Source: Dehalococcoidia bacterium (lineage in GTDB: Bacteria; Chloroflexota; Dehalococcoidia; UBA3495). Taken from it: DNA of 18,323 nucleotides. Position numbers and translations under genes: made by a program. Below the pieces are notes generated by a model. It saw only the letters and a program-made list of their open reading frames with translations. It was not told the origin of the DNA and did no database searches. This document shows positions 7,745 through 14,756 of this stretch, piece after piece; the stretch's first letter is position 1; every line of letters begins with the position of its first letter. The stretch covers positions 1-18,323 of the forward strand of contig PCAH01000183.1 in assembly GCA_002730485.1 (NCBI GenBank), given 5' to 3'.

Positions 7745-8563
7745 TCAGTAGTAGACGGCGTTACCGGATCCGCCGCCAGCCATGATGACCTCTCCGGTCA
7801 CGGCCCATGACTTATCCGAAGCCAGGTAGGCCGTCAAGAAGCCGATCTCAGATGCATCAACCATGCGGTTGATATGGTTACCACGGGGTGAGCCGTCGGC
7901 GAAGTCCAGAGCTTCCGCCTCTTCGGGAGTCACGCCCAACGCCTTGCCGCGGGCCTCCAGCAGGCTCACAGTGCGCTCGGTCCGGGTGGTACCAGGGTGG
8001 ATGCAGTTCACGGTGATCCCGAACTTGCCCATCTGTACGGCCAGGGTTTTGGTCAGATGGACCAACGATACGTTCCTGGCGCCGCCGCTGAGATTACCAG
8101 CGTTCCTGGCGTTGCCACCGCTGATGTTGATGATCCGGCCCCAGGGCTGTTCCTTCAAGTAAGGGATGGCCGCCCGAGCACAGCGCAAAGCGCCGACATA
8201 TTTGGTGTCGAAATCGCTGAGCAGCTCATTCTCATCTAGTCCATCGATCGGGCCAACCGCAGAAGGGGAACCGCCTGGCAGCGATGCGCTGTTGACGAGG
8301 ATGTCCAGTCCACCCAGTTGTTTCACCGCTTCAGCCATGACGCTGTCGACCTGTTCGCGGGAGGTCACATCCAGGGCCATGGGGATTATCCGGCGACCTG
8401 TGATGTCTTCAATCTCTTTCGCGGCCTCATCCAACGCTGACTGCGTCCTGGATGCAATCACCACATCGCAGCCCTCTTTGGCCAGTTCTATGGCGATGGC
8501 CTTGCCGATACCACGGCTGCCTCCGCCAACAAATGCACGCTTATCTGTCAGTCCAAAGTCCAT
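7745..8563 (-). CDS. SDR-family oxidoreductase with altered active site
   Basis: Short-chain dehydrogenase/reductase fold, 272 residues, cytosolic. The dinucleotide loop is GGGSRGIG (13-20), followed by ASRT (37-40), ALDVTS (63-68) and NSAS (91-94, in place of NNAG). The catalytic serine position is S148 (INISGG). Where classical SDRs have YxxxK, the alignment anchored on LVHLTKTLA places G160 and N164, so both catalytic Tyr and Lys appear to be missing. The C-terminal region IHPGTTRTERT and AVTGEVIMAGGG is typical. A distinct SDR subgroup with this GGARN segment seems familiar to me, so this is not simple decay. GGAAGGAGA lies just before the ATG, and a good promoter is at 8641-8669. It is divergent from the P5C dehydrogenase. 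The substrate is unknown. Confidence 0.88.
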   Translation of the reverse strand: MDFGLTDKRAFVGGGSRGIGKAIAIELAKEGCDVVIASRTQSALDEAAKEIEDITGRRIIPMALDVTSREQVDSVMAEAVKQLGGLDILVNSASLPGGSPSAVGPIDGLDENELLSDFDTKYVGALRCARAAIPYLKEQPWGRIINISGGNARNAGNLSGGARNVSLVHLTKTLAVQMGKFGITVNCIHPGTTRTERTVSLLEARGKALGVTPEEAEALDFADGSPRGNHINRMVDASEIGFLTAYLASDKSWAVTGEVIMAGGGSGNAVYY

Positions 8564-8640
8564 TTGAAGTCTCCTTCCATTTGGTCAAATCCCAGTCGTT
8601 CGCCAGTATGCCGTCCAGTATCGGGGCTGATTCTTGGCGC

Positions 8641-8669
8641 ATTTTACACAACGCCCGATTCTGCGGCAA
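8641..8669 (-). promoter_or_regulatory. Sigma-70-type promoter for the SDR
   Basis: On the minus strand TTGCCG (8669-8664) and TAAAAT (8646-8641) are separated by exactly 17 bases. This would give a leader of about 70 bases before the SDR ATG at 8563. Confidence 0.55.
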
Positions 8670-8832
8670 TTAAATCCAACCCATCGCCCCGATGCTGCAC
8701 CGCAAGAACACGGGCCCACGGCGTAAAAGCACGCTCCTTTCACGTCACAACCGTATGTTGGTAGATGCGAACTGTATGGAACGCACAGTCAGGTTTTTAA
8801 CTCTCTGTGAAGCCACGTCGGAGGTGAATACC

Positions 8833-8925
8833 ATGGCCATGCCAATGATGGCTGAAAAACCCAGAAATGAGATGGATCATATCCTCACCTACGCACCTGG
8901 AACGCAGAGCGTATGCAGTTGCTAG
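8833..8925 (+). pseudogene. Out-of-frame N-terminal segment of P5C dehydrogenase
   Basis: GGAGGTGA (8820-8827), the best Shine-Dalgarno in the window, lies 5 bases before ATG 8833. The frame reads MAMPMMAEKPRNEMDHIL then TYAPGTQ, which matches the usual start of ALDH4-type P5C dehydrogenases (NEP..TYAPGS.ER). It then runs out of frame (SVCSC, stop at 8923-8925). Stepping back one base after CAG (8905-8907) gives GAG CGT ATG CAG, that is TQ-ER-MQLLAALEA, joining smoothly to the main frame. The whole product would be about 541 residues, the normal size. This is a single-base loss, probably in a GG pair near 8907, either real or a sequence error. Confidence 0.68.
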
Positions 8926-10457
8926 CCGCTCTGGAAGCCATGAAAGGGGAGAGGGCGGAGATCCCTCTGGTGATTGGAGGGAAGCCGCTTCGCACGGGCA
9001 AGATCATCAACGTGCCCGCTCCCCACGAACACAATCGATCCCTCGCCCATGCTCATCTCGCCAAGGAGACGGAGCTCCGACAGGCGGTGGAAGCGGCCTG
9101 TGCTGCCCACGATGAATGGGCATCTATGGACGGTCACCAGCGGGCGCAGATATTCCTCAAGGCAGCGGATATCCTGTCGGGACCTCGCCAAATCGAGAAC
9201 ATCGCTGCCATCATGATGAACCTGTCAAAGACCCCGTTCGAAGCCGAGATAGACCTGATAGAGCTGGTCGATTTCTGGCGGTTCAACGCCTACTACATGG
9301 AATTCTTGTACGACCAGCAACCCAGCAGCGGGCCAGGGGAGAACAACCGGTTCGATTGGCGTCCGTTGGAGGGGTTCATAACAGCAGTGACACCGTTCAA
9401 CTTCGTAGCCATAGCGGGCAATCTGCCGTCTGCGCCGGCCCAGGTTGGTAACGTGGTCCTCTGGAAACCCTCGCGCTCGGTGATCCTGGCCAACTACTGC
9501 ATAATGCAGATACTCCAAGAAGCGGGCCTGCCCGATGGCGCGATCAATTTCGTGCCTTCTGAAGCAGCCCATTTCAATAATCCCTTTAACCACCCATCCT
9601 TTGCCGGGCTGCACTTCACAGGCAGCTCCGAGACGATGGTCCAGCTATGGCAGCGGATATCTGCAAACTTGAACCTGTACCGGAGCTTCCCGCGAATAGT
9701 TGGTGAAGCCGAAGGCAAGGACTTCATAGTGGTCCACCGATCCGCCGACCCCCAAGTCGTTGCCGCCAATACCATCAGGGGAGCGTTTGAATATCAGGGC
9801 CAGAAATGCTCAGCCGCCTCACGAATGTACGTCCCGGAAAGCCTATGGCAAGTGATTGGGCCGATGATGGCCGAAGAACTGCCGAAACTTACGGTTGGAG
9901 TAGTGGACGACCTCAGCGTGTCCTTGGGTGCCCTGATCAACCAGGATGCATTCGACAAGGTGAAGTCATACATCCAGTACGCCAAGGACCACCATGAGGA
10001 ATACGAGATCCTCTATGGAGGCAGATGTGACGATTCAGAGGGTTGGTTCGTAGAGCCCACGGTGATCGTCACCACCAATCCAAAAGCCAAGTTGATGACG
10101 GAAGAGATCTTCGGTCCGGTGCTCACGGTCCTGGTCTACCCCGACTACTCCTACGAGAGTGTCCTCAGTCTTTGCAACGAATCCAGCGCCTACGGCCTCA
10201 CCGGGTCCATCTTCGCTGAAGACAAGAAAGCAATCATGAAAGCCGAGGAGATGCTGAGGTTCGCAGCCGGGAATTTCTACATCAACGACAAACCAAGTGG
10301 TTCAATCGTAGATCGGCAGCCCTTTGGCGGCGGGCGTCGTTCCGGCACCAACGACAAATCCGGGTTCTGGCTGAACCTGTCCCGTTGGATGAGTCCTAGG
10401 ACGATCAAGGAATTACTCGTCCCCGCCAGAGAGTGGCAACGACCCTATCTGGGATAA
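8913..10457 (+). CDS. pruA: L-glutamate gamma-semialdehyde (P5C) dehydrogenase, ALDH4 type
   Basis: NAD-dependent oxidation of glutamate semialdehyde to glutamate, the second step of proline breakdown, in the cytosol. The 514-residue frame has IPLVIGGKPLRTGK (17-30), FITAVTPFNFVAIAGNLPSAP (from 155), cofactor lysine K185 (LWKPS), FTGSSE (235-240), general base E265 (GEAEGKDF), catalytic C299 (GQKCSAASR) and the ALDH end motif EEIFGPVLTVLVYPD. The E-to-C spacing of 34 equals that of human ALDH4A1. ATG 8913 has no Shine-Dalgarno and is most likely internal, because the authentic N-terminus lies in another frame from 8833. No proline dehydrogenase is visible in the window, so PutA-like PRODH must be encoded elsewhere. 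It is divergent from the SDR and convergent with an MFS gene. Confidence 0.9.
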   Translation: MQLLAALEAMKGERAEIPLVIGGKPLRTGKIINVPAPHEHNRSLAHAHLAKETELRQAVEAACAAHDEWASMDGHQRAQIFLKAADILSGPRQIENIAAIMMNLSKTPFEAEIDLIELVDFWRFNAYYMEFLYDQQPSSGPGENNRFDWRPLEGFITAVTPFNFVAIAGNLPSAPAQVGNVVLWKPSRSVILANYCIMQILQEAGLPDGAINFVPSEAAHFNNPFNHPSFAGLHFTGSSETMVQLWQRISANLNLYRSFPRIVGEAEGKDFIVVHRSADPQVVAANTIRGAFEYQGQKCSAASRMYVPESLWQVIGPMMAEELPKLTVGVVDDLSVSLGALINQDAFDKVKSYIQYAKDHHEEYEILYGGRCDDSEGWFVEPTVIVTTNPKAKLMTEEIFGPVLTVLVYPDYSYESVLSLCNESSAYGLTGSIFAEDKKAIMKAEEMLRFAAGNFYINDKPSGSIVDRQPFGGGRRSGTNDKSGFWLNLSRWMSPRTIKELLVPAREWQRPYLG

Positions 10458-10496
10458 CCGGGTTGTCGCTTTCTAGGCTTCAATTGGCGCGTTGAT

Positions 10497-10534
10497 CAAT
10501 CATTCTTCCGGAATTGGTTCCGGAAGAATGATTG
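10497..10534. repeat. Perfect 17-bp inverted repeat at a convergent gene junction
   Basis: CAATCATTCTTCCGGAA (10497-10513) and its exact complement TTCCGGAAGAATGATTG (10518-10534) flank a TTGG loop. It lies 40 bases after the P5C dehydrogenase stop and includes the stop and last ten or so codons of the minus-strand MFS gene. It should fold on either strand. It probably serves as a bidirectional transcription stop or 3'-end stabiliser, though neither side has a T run. Confidence 0.75.
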
Positions 10535-11711
10535 CCTGTTCGCTGGCGCCAGGCCGCGCTTTGACCAACGCTAGGATAGAAAGCACGGGAAGGGCCATCA
10601 TCACCACCATGCCAACGGTGTAGGTGCCGGTCAGATCATGGAATATGGCCAGAGGCAACGGGCCGACGGCAGATGCGCAGAAGTTGATGGTCATGGCAGA
10701 CCCCTGCACTCGGCCCAACCCATGGCGTCCGTAATAATGGGCCCAGATCACGCCCTGAACTATGTGGTGCGCGCCGCCTGCTATCCCCATGATCAGCACG
10801 TAGACCACAGCCAAGAAAACCGAATCTATGGCCACGGCAAATACCAACGCCACGAACAATGCCACCATGGAAAAGGCATAAAGGGCCTTGGGTCCAATGT
10901 GGTCGACCACGAATCCAGTCAACAGGGAACTGACCGCCGACGACGCTGAGAAGATGATGAACACGCCGGCGGCCAGAGTTGCGCTCAGTCCCTTCTCCTC
11001 GAAGATCGACGTCTGATGGAATACCAACGCCGTCGACACCAACCCCGGCGTGCCAAGGGACAACGCCAACAGCCAAAAGCTCACCGAACTGAACACCCGC
11101 GTCTCAGTCTGGACGCCGGCCATCGCCTGACGGGTTTCAGACACCGGCGGCTCAGAAAACCCATCGGGGAACAGACCCATATCCTCCGGCCTATTCCTCA
11201 CGACCAATAACGTGACCGGGATTATCAGGAATATGGCCACCAAGCCTATCACCGCATAGGCTTCTCGCCACCCGATATTGACGATCAAGAAACGGGCAAA
11301 GGGCGGGAATATGGCGCTGGAAAGCACGGCTCCCAACCCCATCATGGCTATGGCTCGGCCACGCCGCGATACGAACCAGGTGTTCACCAGCAAGATCGAG
11401 TTGATGTTCAACGACCCTTGCCCCAGCGCCCGCAAACTGGCAAAGGCTATGTAGAACAGAACTATGTTGGTGGCGGTGGCCATGCCAAAACATGCAGCGC
11501 CAAAGCCCAACCCCACGGCCACCAGCATGACCCTTGGCCCGTAGCGATCGGCCAGGCGACTGACGATTCCCACCAACACAGCGCTCATGCCGGTGCTGGC
11601 CATATAGAGGACCGAGATACCAGGACGAGACAACCCGGTATCCTCGATGATGGAGTCGATGAAGATGGAGAAGACGTAGGACTGGCCAGGCCCGCTGCTG
11701 AATACAACCAA
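10500..11711 (-). CDS. MFS transporter, MCT/OFA-like
   Basis: Inner-membrane carrier, 403 residues in the open frame with about 12 hydrophobic segments. The motif SSGPGQSYVFSIFIDSI and the FYGWFIVVASG upstream resemble the monocarboxylate/oxalate-formate type first helix. SRLADRYGPR is the loop 2-3 motif and VNTWFVSRRGRAIAM the loop 4-5 motif. TTG at 11711 would start in the middle of helix 1. The frame continues 26 codons further up, through NRRIFYGW, to an ATA at 11789 preceded by AGGA. No ATG, GTG or TTG exists there, so the true start may be ATA, CTG, or hidden by an error. The C-terminal codons form half of a perfect inverted repeat. An organic acid is a plausible substrate, but this is inference. 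Confidence 0.85.
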   Translation of the reverse strand: MVVFSSGPGQSYVFSIFIDSIIEDTGLSRPGISVLYMASTGMSAVLVGIVSRLADRYGPRVMLVAVGLGFGAACFGMATATNIVLFYIAFASLRALGQGSLNINSILLVNTWFVSRRGRAIAMMGLGAVLSSAIFPPFARFLIVNIGWREAYAVIGLVAIFLIIPVTLLVVRNRPEDMGLFPDGFSEPPVSETRQAMAGVQTETRVFSSVSFWLLALSLGTPGLVSTALVFHQTSIFEEKGLSATLAAGVFIIFSASSAVSSLLTGFVVDHIGPKALYAFSMVALFVALVFAVAIDSVFLAVVYVLIMGIAGGAHHIVQGVIWAHYYGRHGLGRVQGSAMTINFCASAVGPLPLAIFHDLTGTYTVGMVVMMALPVLSILALVKARPGASEQAIILPEPIPEE

Positions 11712-11927
11712 TCCCGACGCAACAACTATGAACCAGCCATAGAAGATTCGGCGGTTGGTTCCTGGTGGGTTTTCAGTAGGGGTCGTTATGGTCGTTTCCT
11801 GGTCCAGCAGATCTCTTGGCGTTTAGATGTAGCCTCTGAACAGCGACTTCTAATGGTACGCCAGATGGCCGTTACATGTTTCCCGTTACGTCAACCTGGG
11901 CTATAGTGTTTGCTGCGCCGTGGTTAG

Positions 11928-11955
11928 TTGCCGAAATCGCCTATGCGGCTGCAAT
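11928..11955 (+). promoter_or_regulatory. Possible promoter of the four-gene operon
   Basis: TTGCCG (11928-11933), a 16-base spacer and TGCAAT (11950-11955), each 4 of 6 to consensus, would start transcription about 22 bases before the ATG at 11985. The rest of the divergent gap 11712-11984 shows nothing else I can support. Confidence 0.33.
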
Positions 11956-11984
11956 AGACTCTGAACATAGATGGGGGATTCTTC

Positions 11985-12647
11985 ATGGCCGCCAAGAAAG
12001 GAACCGGACTGCTGATGGTCTGGTGTGACGTTCCCGAAGACCGGGAGGACGAGTTCAACCGCTGGTACAACGGTGAGCACATAGCCGAGATTCTCACGGT
12101 GCCGGGGGTGATCAATGCCGCGCGTTACGAAGCCGTGGTAAATGGCCCCAAACACCTGGCCTGCTATGAGTTGGACAGCCCCGCTGCAGTCCTGGGCGAC
12201 GGCTTCACCAAGCGGACAAAATCCAAGTGGAGCGAGACCATGGGGCCCACTTTAATTGGGCTTAACTTCTTCAACCCTCTCTACGAGATGATCTATCCGT
12301 ATGAACTTACGGAAGAGGTCGCAAGCAGCGACATGGCACCGGCCCTGCACGTTGGCCGGATGAACATCCCCGCCGAACGAGCAGTTGAATGGAACGAGTG
12401 GTATGACTCGGTCTTCGTTCCCAATTTTGAGAAGGTCCCAGGTATCATCAGGGGCCGACGCTACAAGACGGTACGCGGTGAAGACCCCATGTACTCGGTG
12501 GTCTACGAGATGGAAAATGAGATGGCATCCCGGTCTCCGGAGTGGGAGGCGCAGATTGCCGCCGACCCGAGGAACGCTGAGATGATGGGCCTGATTACAC
12601 ACGGATACGGCTCACCCAGCATCTACAAGAAGACCTTTGAGCTTTAG
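11985..12647 (+). CDS. Two-repeat dimeric alpha-beta-barrel protein of unknown function
   Basis: 220 residues, cytosolic, no signal peptide. The chain is an internal duplication: FNRWYNGEHIAEILTVPG then VINAARY (24-48) corresponds to WNEWYDSVFVPNFEKVPG then IIRGRRY (136-160), an offset of 112 residues. Each copy is preceded by a beta strand (LLMVWCDVP; ALHVGRMNIP) and followed by another (HLACYELD; MYSVVYEME). This is the pattern of ferredoxin-like EthD/ABM barrels, which act in breakdown of aromatic and haem-like compounds or as small oxygenases or decarboxylases. No specific reaction can be assigned. GGGGGA precedes the ATG by about 6 bases. It is the first gene of a four-gene run. Confidence 0.78.
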   Translation: MAAKKGTGLLMVWCDVPEDREDEFNRWYNGEHIAEILTVPGVINAARYEAVVNGPKHLACYELDSPAAVLGDGFTKRTKSKWSETMGPTLIGLNFFNPLYEMIYPYELTEEVASSDMAPALHVGRMNIPAERAVEWNEWYDSVFVPNFEKVPGIIRGRRYKTVRGEDPMYSVVYEMENEMASRSPEWEAQIAADPRNAEMMGLITHGYGSPSIYKKTFEL

Positions 12648-12674
12648 CCAACAATCAGACAGATGGAGCAAAAC

Positions 12675-13475
12675 ATGCCCAACCACATAGTGAACGTCGG
12701 CGACGTCGAACTTATCTCTCTGAACGACAACCTGCCCCTCAGATCGCCCTTCGTTGCCTTCCCACGCACCACAATAGAGCAGTGGAACGAGTACCCCGAA
12801 CTGATGGCCGACCATGAGAATGGGAAGCACCGCTGGGGTTCTTTGGCAGTCCGTTCCTCCGGAAAGTTGATCGTGGTCGACACCGGTATGCAGGGTGAGG
12901 GCTGCTACCTGCTGGACGACATGAAAGAGAAGGGAATCGACCGCGACGAGGTGGACATCGTGGTCTTCACCCACGTCCACCCAGACCATGTCGGTTGGAA
13001 CTTCACCGATGGAAAGCCAAACTTCCCCAACGCCCGGTTCCTGGTCCCCCAGAAAGACTGGGACTACTGGACCCAGCCCGACGTCATCAACACCGTCGAG
13101 TACGTTGTTCCCCAGGTTCTGCCTCTGCAAGAACTGGGCGTCATGGACCTGATCGACGGTGAGTTCTCCATAACACCAGAACTCACCACCTACCCGACTC
13201 CCGGTCACACCCCCGGCCACAATTCCATCCGAGTGGTGTCCAAGGGAGAGAATGCCTTCATCCTGGGCGACGTTGCCCACAGCCCAGCCCAAGCTCACTA
13301 CACCGACTGGAACCCCGAGTTCGACATCATCCCAGATGAGGCCCGGGCAACCCGCCATTCGGTGTTGGACATGTTGGAAGCCGAAGGCACCCTGGTCTCC
13401 GCCGGGCATTTCCCCGATCCGGGCTTTGGCCGTTTTGTCCGGGGAGAAGAACGACGCTACTGGCAGGATATCTAG
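12675..13475 (+). CDS. Metallo-beta-lactamase-fold hydrolase (lactonase-like)
   Basis: Dinuclear-metal hydrolase, 266 residues, no signal peptide. Numbered from the chosen start, the full metal set is present: H100, H102, D104, H105 in THVHPDHVG, H178 in PGHTPGH, D199 in LGDVAHS and H245 in AGHFPDPGFG. The WGSLAVRSSGKLIVVDTGM region and overall length resemble N-acyl-homoserine-lactonase-like and other small lactonase members, so ring opening of a lactone or ester is plausible but unproven. I chose ATG 12675 because GGAG (12665-12668) is 6 bases upstream; ATG 12663 adds four residues and has no Shine-Dalgarno. It lies 27 bases after the barrel protein and 7 before the DinB-like gene. Confidence 0.88.
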   Translation: MPNHIVNVGDVELISLNDNLPLRSPFVAFPRTTIEQWNEYPELMADHENGKHRWGSLAVRSSGKLIVVDTGMQGEGCYLLDDMKEKGIDRDEVDIVVFTHVHPDHVGWNFTDGKPNFPNARFLVPQKDWDYWTQPDVINTVEYVVPQVLPLQELGVMDLIDGEFSITPELTTYPTPGHTPGHNSIRVVSKGENAFILGDVAHSPAQAHYTDWNPEFDIIPDEARATRHSVLDMLEAEGTLVSAGHFPDPGFGRFVRGEERRYWQDI

Positions 13476-13482
13476 TACACAG

Positions 13483-14163
13483 ATGTCTTCTGAAGAACTG
13501 AACGACAACTCACCGGCAACGCTGCTCTTCCCGCAGTTCGAATCAGAACTGTACCAAGGTGCGTCGTTGGAGGTTACCGGGCTGACCCAAGAGCAGCTTG
13601 ACTTCGAATCGGACAAGTGGGGTTGGAGCGGATGGAGCATCAGGCGTCAGTTGAGCCACATGGCCTCAGGGAATTTCCGCTGGTTCTGGCAGCGCTGGGG
13701 GCTGTCTATGTACACCGGCGGTGCGCCACCAAATGCTCCAACACCGGAAGAAACCTGGGCTCTAGCCCAATCGAAATTCGACCGCAGATTGGATGAAGAC
13801 CTGTATTGGAACGTCGAGAGTATCCTGAAGGAACTCAAACGGGGGCTAACCCTGGGCCAGACCATCCTCTCCCAAGAAACCGTTGGTTCCATGCGATCCA
13901 AGGAATTTGAGTTCTCCGATGAAGGCGAATGGCCCTGGTTCTACAACATCCACGGCGACGGTCTACGGCGTGATACGGAGGTTCCTACCAAGATTTGGTT
14001 CAGCCTTGAAACAGTCTTCCGTCACCGGTACTACGAGCACATCACCCATCTCTACAACATCCAACGGATCAAACAGGCCCAGGGTTTGACCACCCACGTG
14101 GAGATTCCCATCGAGGGCTACATGGCGCTCCCCGGTTGGGACTTGAGCACGCCAAACCAATAA
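13483..14163 (+). CDS. DinB-like (DinB/YfiT four-helix) protein
   Basis: 226 residues. It looks like a four-helix-bundle DinB/YfiT protein: WSIRRQLSHMASGNFRWFWQ (from 51) with H59 in the first metal helix, and YYEHITHLYNIQR (183-195) with H186 and H189, the usual three-histidine metal site. Members include thiol-dependent S-transferases, maleylpyruvate isomerase-type enzymes and uncharacterised metal proteins; no single reaction can be picked. ATG 13483 was chosen because the upstream extension of the frame overlaps the MBL gene and has no family-like sequence. It starts 7 bases after the MBL stop and ends 14 bases before the cupin. Confidence 0.72.
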   Translation: MSSEELNDNSPATLLFPQFESELYQGASLEVTGLTQEQLDFESDKWGWSGWSIRRQLSHMASGNFRWFWQRWGLSMYTGGAPPNAPTPEETWALAQSKFDRRLDEDLYWNVESILKELKRGLTLGQTILSQETVGSMRSKEFEFSDEGEWPWFYNIHGDGLRRDTEVPTKIWFSLETVFRHRYYEHITHLYNIQRIKQAQGLTTHVEIPIEGYMALPGWDLSTPNQ

Positions 14164-14177
14164 CCCACGGAGAAAAC

Positions 14178-14537
14178 ATGCCTAAAGCAAAACTGGTCAG
14201 ATTCGACAGCGTGGAGCATCAGCGGAAACGGCCCGGAGTGCTGCTAACAAGCCTGGTTGATGGCGACACCGGTGCCACCGAGATTTCCAGCGGCGTGGCC
14301 GAATTCGAAGTCGGAGCTTCAGCGCCCACCCACTACCATGACGCCGAGGAGTCGGTGATTGTCATTGAAGGCGAAGGACTGATGGTCATCAACGGAGAAG
14401 AACATATCGTCAAACCCAATGACGCTGCCTTCATCTCCCCTGGCGCTCACCACAGCATCGCCAACCACGGAGACCAACCCTTCAAGATAAGCTGGACCTA
14501 CGCTTCGATTAATTGGTCTACTACACCCGTCGACTGA
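14178..14537 (+). CDS. Small cupin-domain protein
   Basis: 119 residues, a single conserved-barrel cupin. Motif 1 has H52, H54 and E58 (PTHYHDAEES with G66), and motif 2 has PGAHHSIAN with H91/H92, so a mononuclear metal site looks intact. Small cupins of this size serve as isomerases, dioxygenases or auxiliary binding proteins. GGAG (14169-14172) sits 5 bases before ATG 14178; the in-frame ATG at 14136 lies inside the DinB-like gene and is unlikely. The last nine codons (NWSTTPVD and TGA) form the start of a 72-bp tandem repeat in which this tail and stop recur three more times in the same frame. It is the last gene of the four-gene run and convergent with an MFS gene. Confidence 0.85.
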   Translation: MPKAKLVRFDSVEHQRKRPGVLLTSLVDGDTGATEISSGVAEFEVGASAPTHYHDAEESVIVIEGEGLMVINGEEHIVKPNDAAFISPGAHHSIANHGDQPFKISWTYASINWSTTPVD

Positions 14538-14753
14538 CTTGTACCCCAGGGGCTTCTATGCCCACGCGACGCATGGTCGGATAACTGGTCGACTAAACCC
14601 GTAGACTGACTCGTACCCCAGGGGCTTCTATGCCCACGCGACGCATGGTCGGATAACTGGTCGACGACACCCGCGGACTGACTCGTGCCCCAGGGGCTCC
14701 TATGCCCACGCGACACACGGTCGGATAACTGGTCGACGACACCCGTAGATTAA
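14511..14753. repeat. 72-bp tandem repeat that re-copies the cupin tail and stop codon
   Basis: Copies start at 14511, 14583 and 14655, and a 27-base partial fourth at 14727. The period is exactly 72 bases (24 codons), so all copies stay in the cupin frame. Each copy encodes NWST, T or K, PV or PA, D and a stop (TGA, TGA, TGA, TAA), followed in copies 1-3 by a 45-base spacer containing CCCCAGGGG. Copies 1 and 2 share an almost identical spacer; copy 3 differs at several bases. Most differences fall at third codon positions of the cupin frame. The array fills the gap before the convergent MFS gene. Confidence 0.95.
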
Positions 14754-14756
14754 CCC

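Noticed and set aside
12612..13640. 342-codon minus-strand open frame over the MBL gene
   Set aside because: The plus strand carries the complete metallo-beta-lactamase metal motifs and a Shine-Dalgarno; the minus frame has no recognisable domain and is a codon-bias shadow.
14498..14716. Minus-strand frame encoding three 24-residue repeats (GHRSPWGTSQS)
   Set aside because: A 72-bp period keeps any frame open if one unit has no stop; there is no Shine-Dalgarno or known repeat protein, and the plus-strand link to the cupin tail is clearer.
14511..14753. CRISPR array
   Set aside because: Units are contiguous with no unique spacers, and there are no cas genes; it is a tandem repeat.
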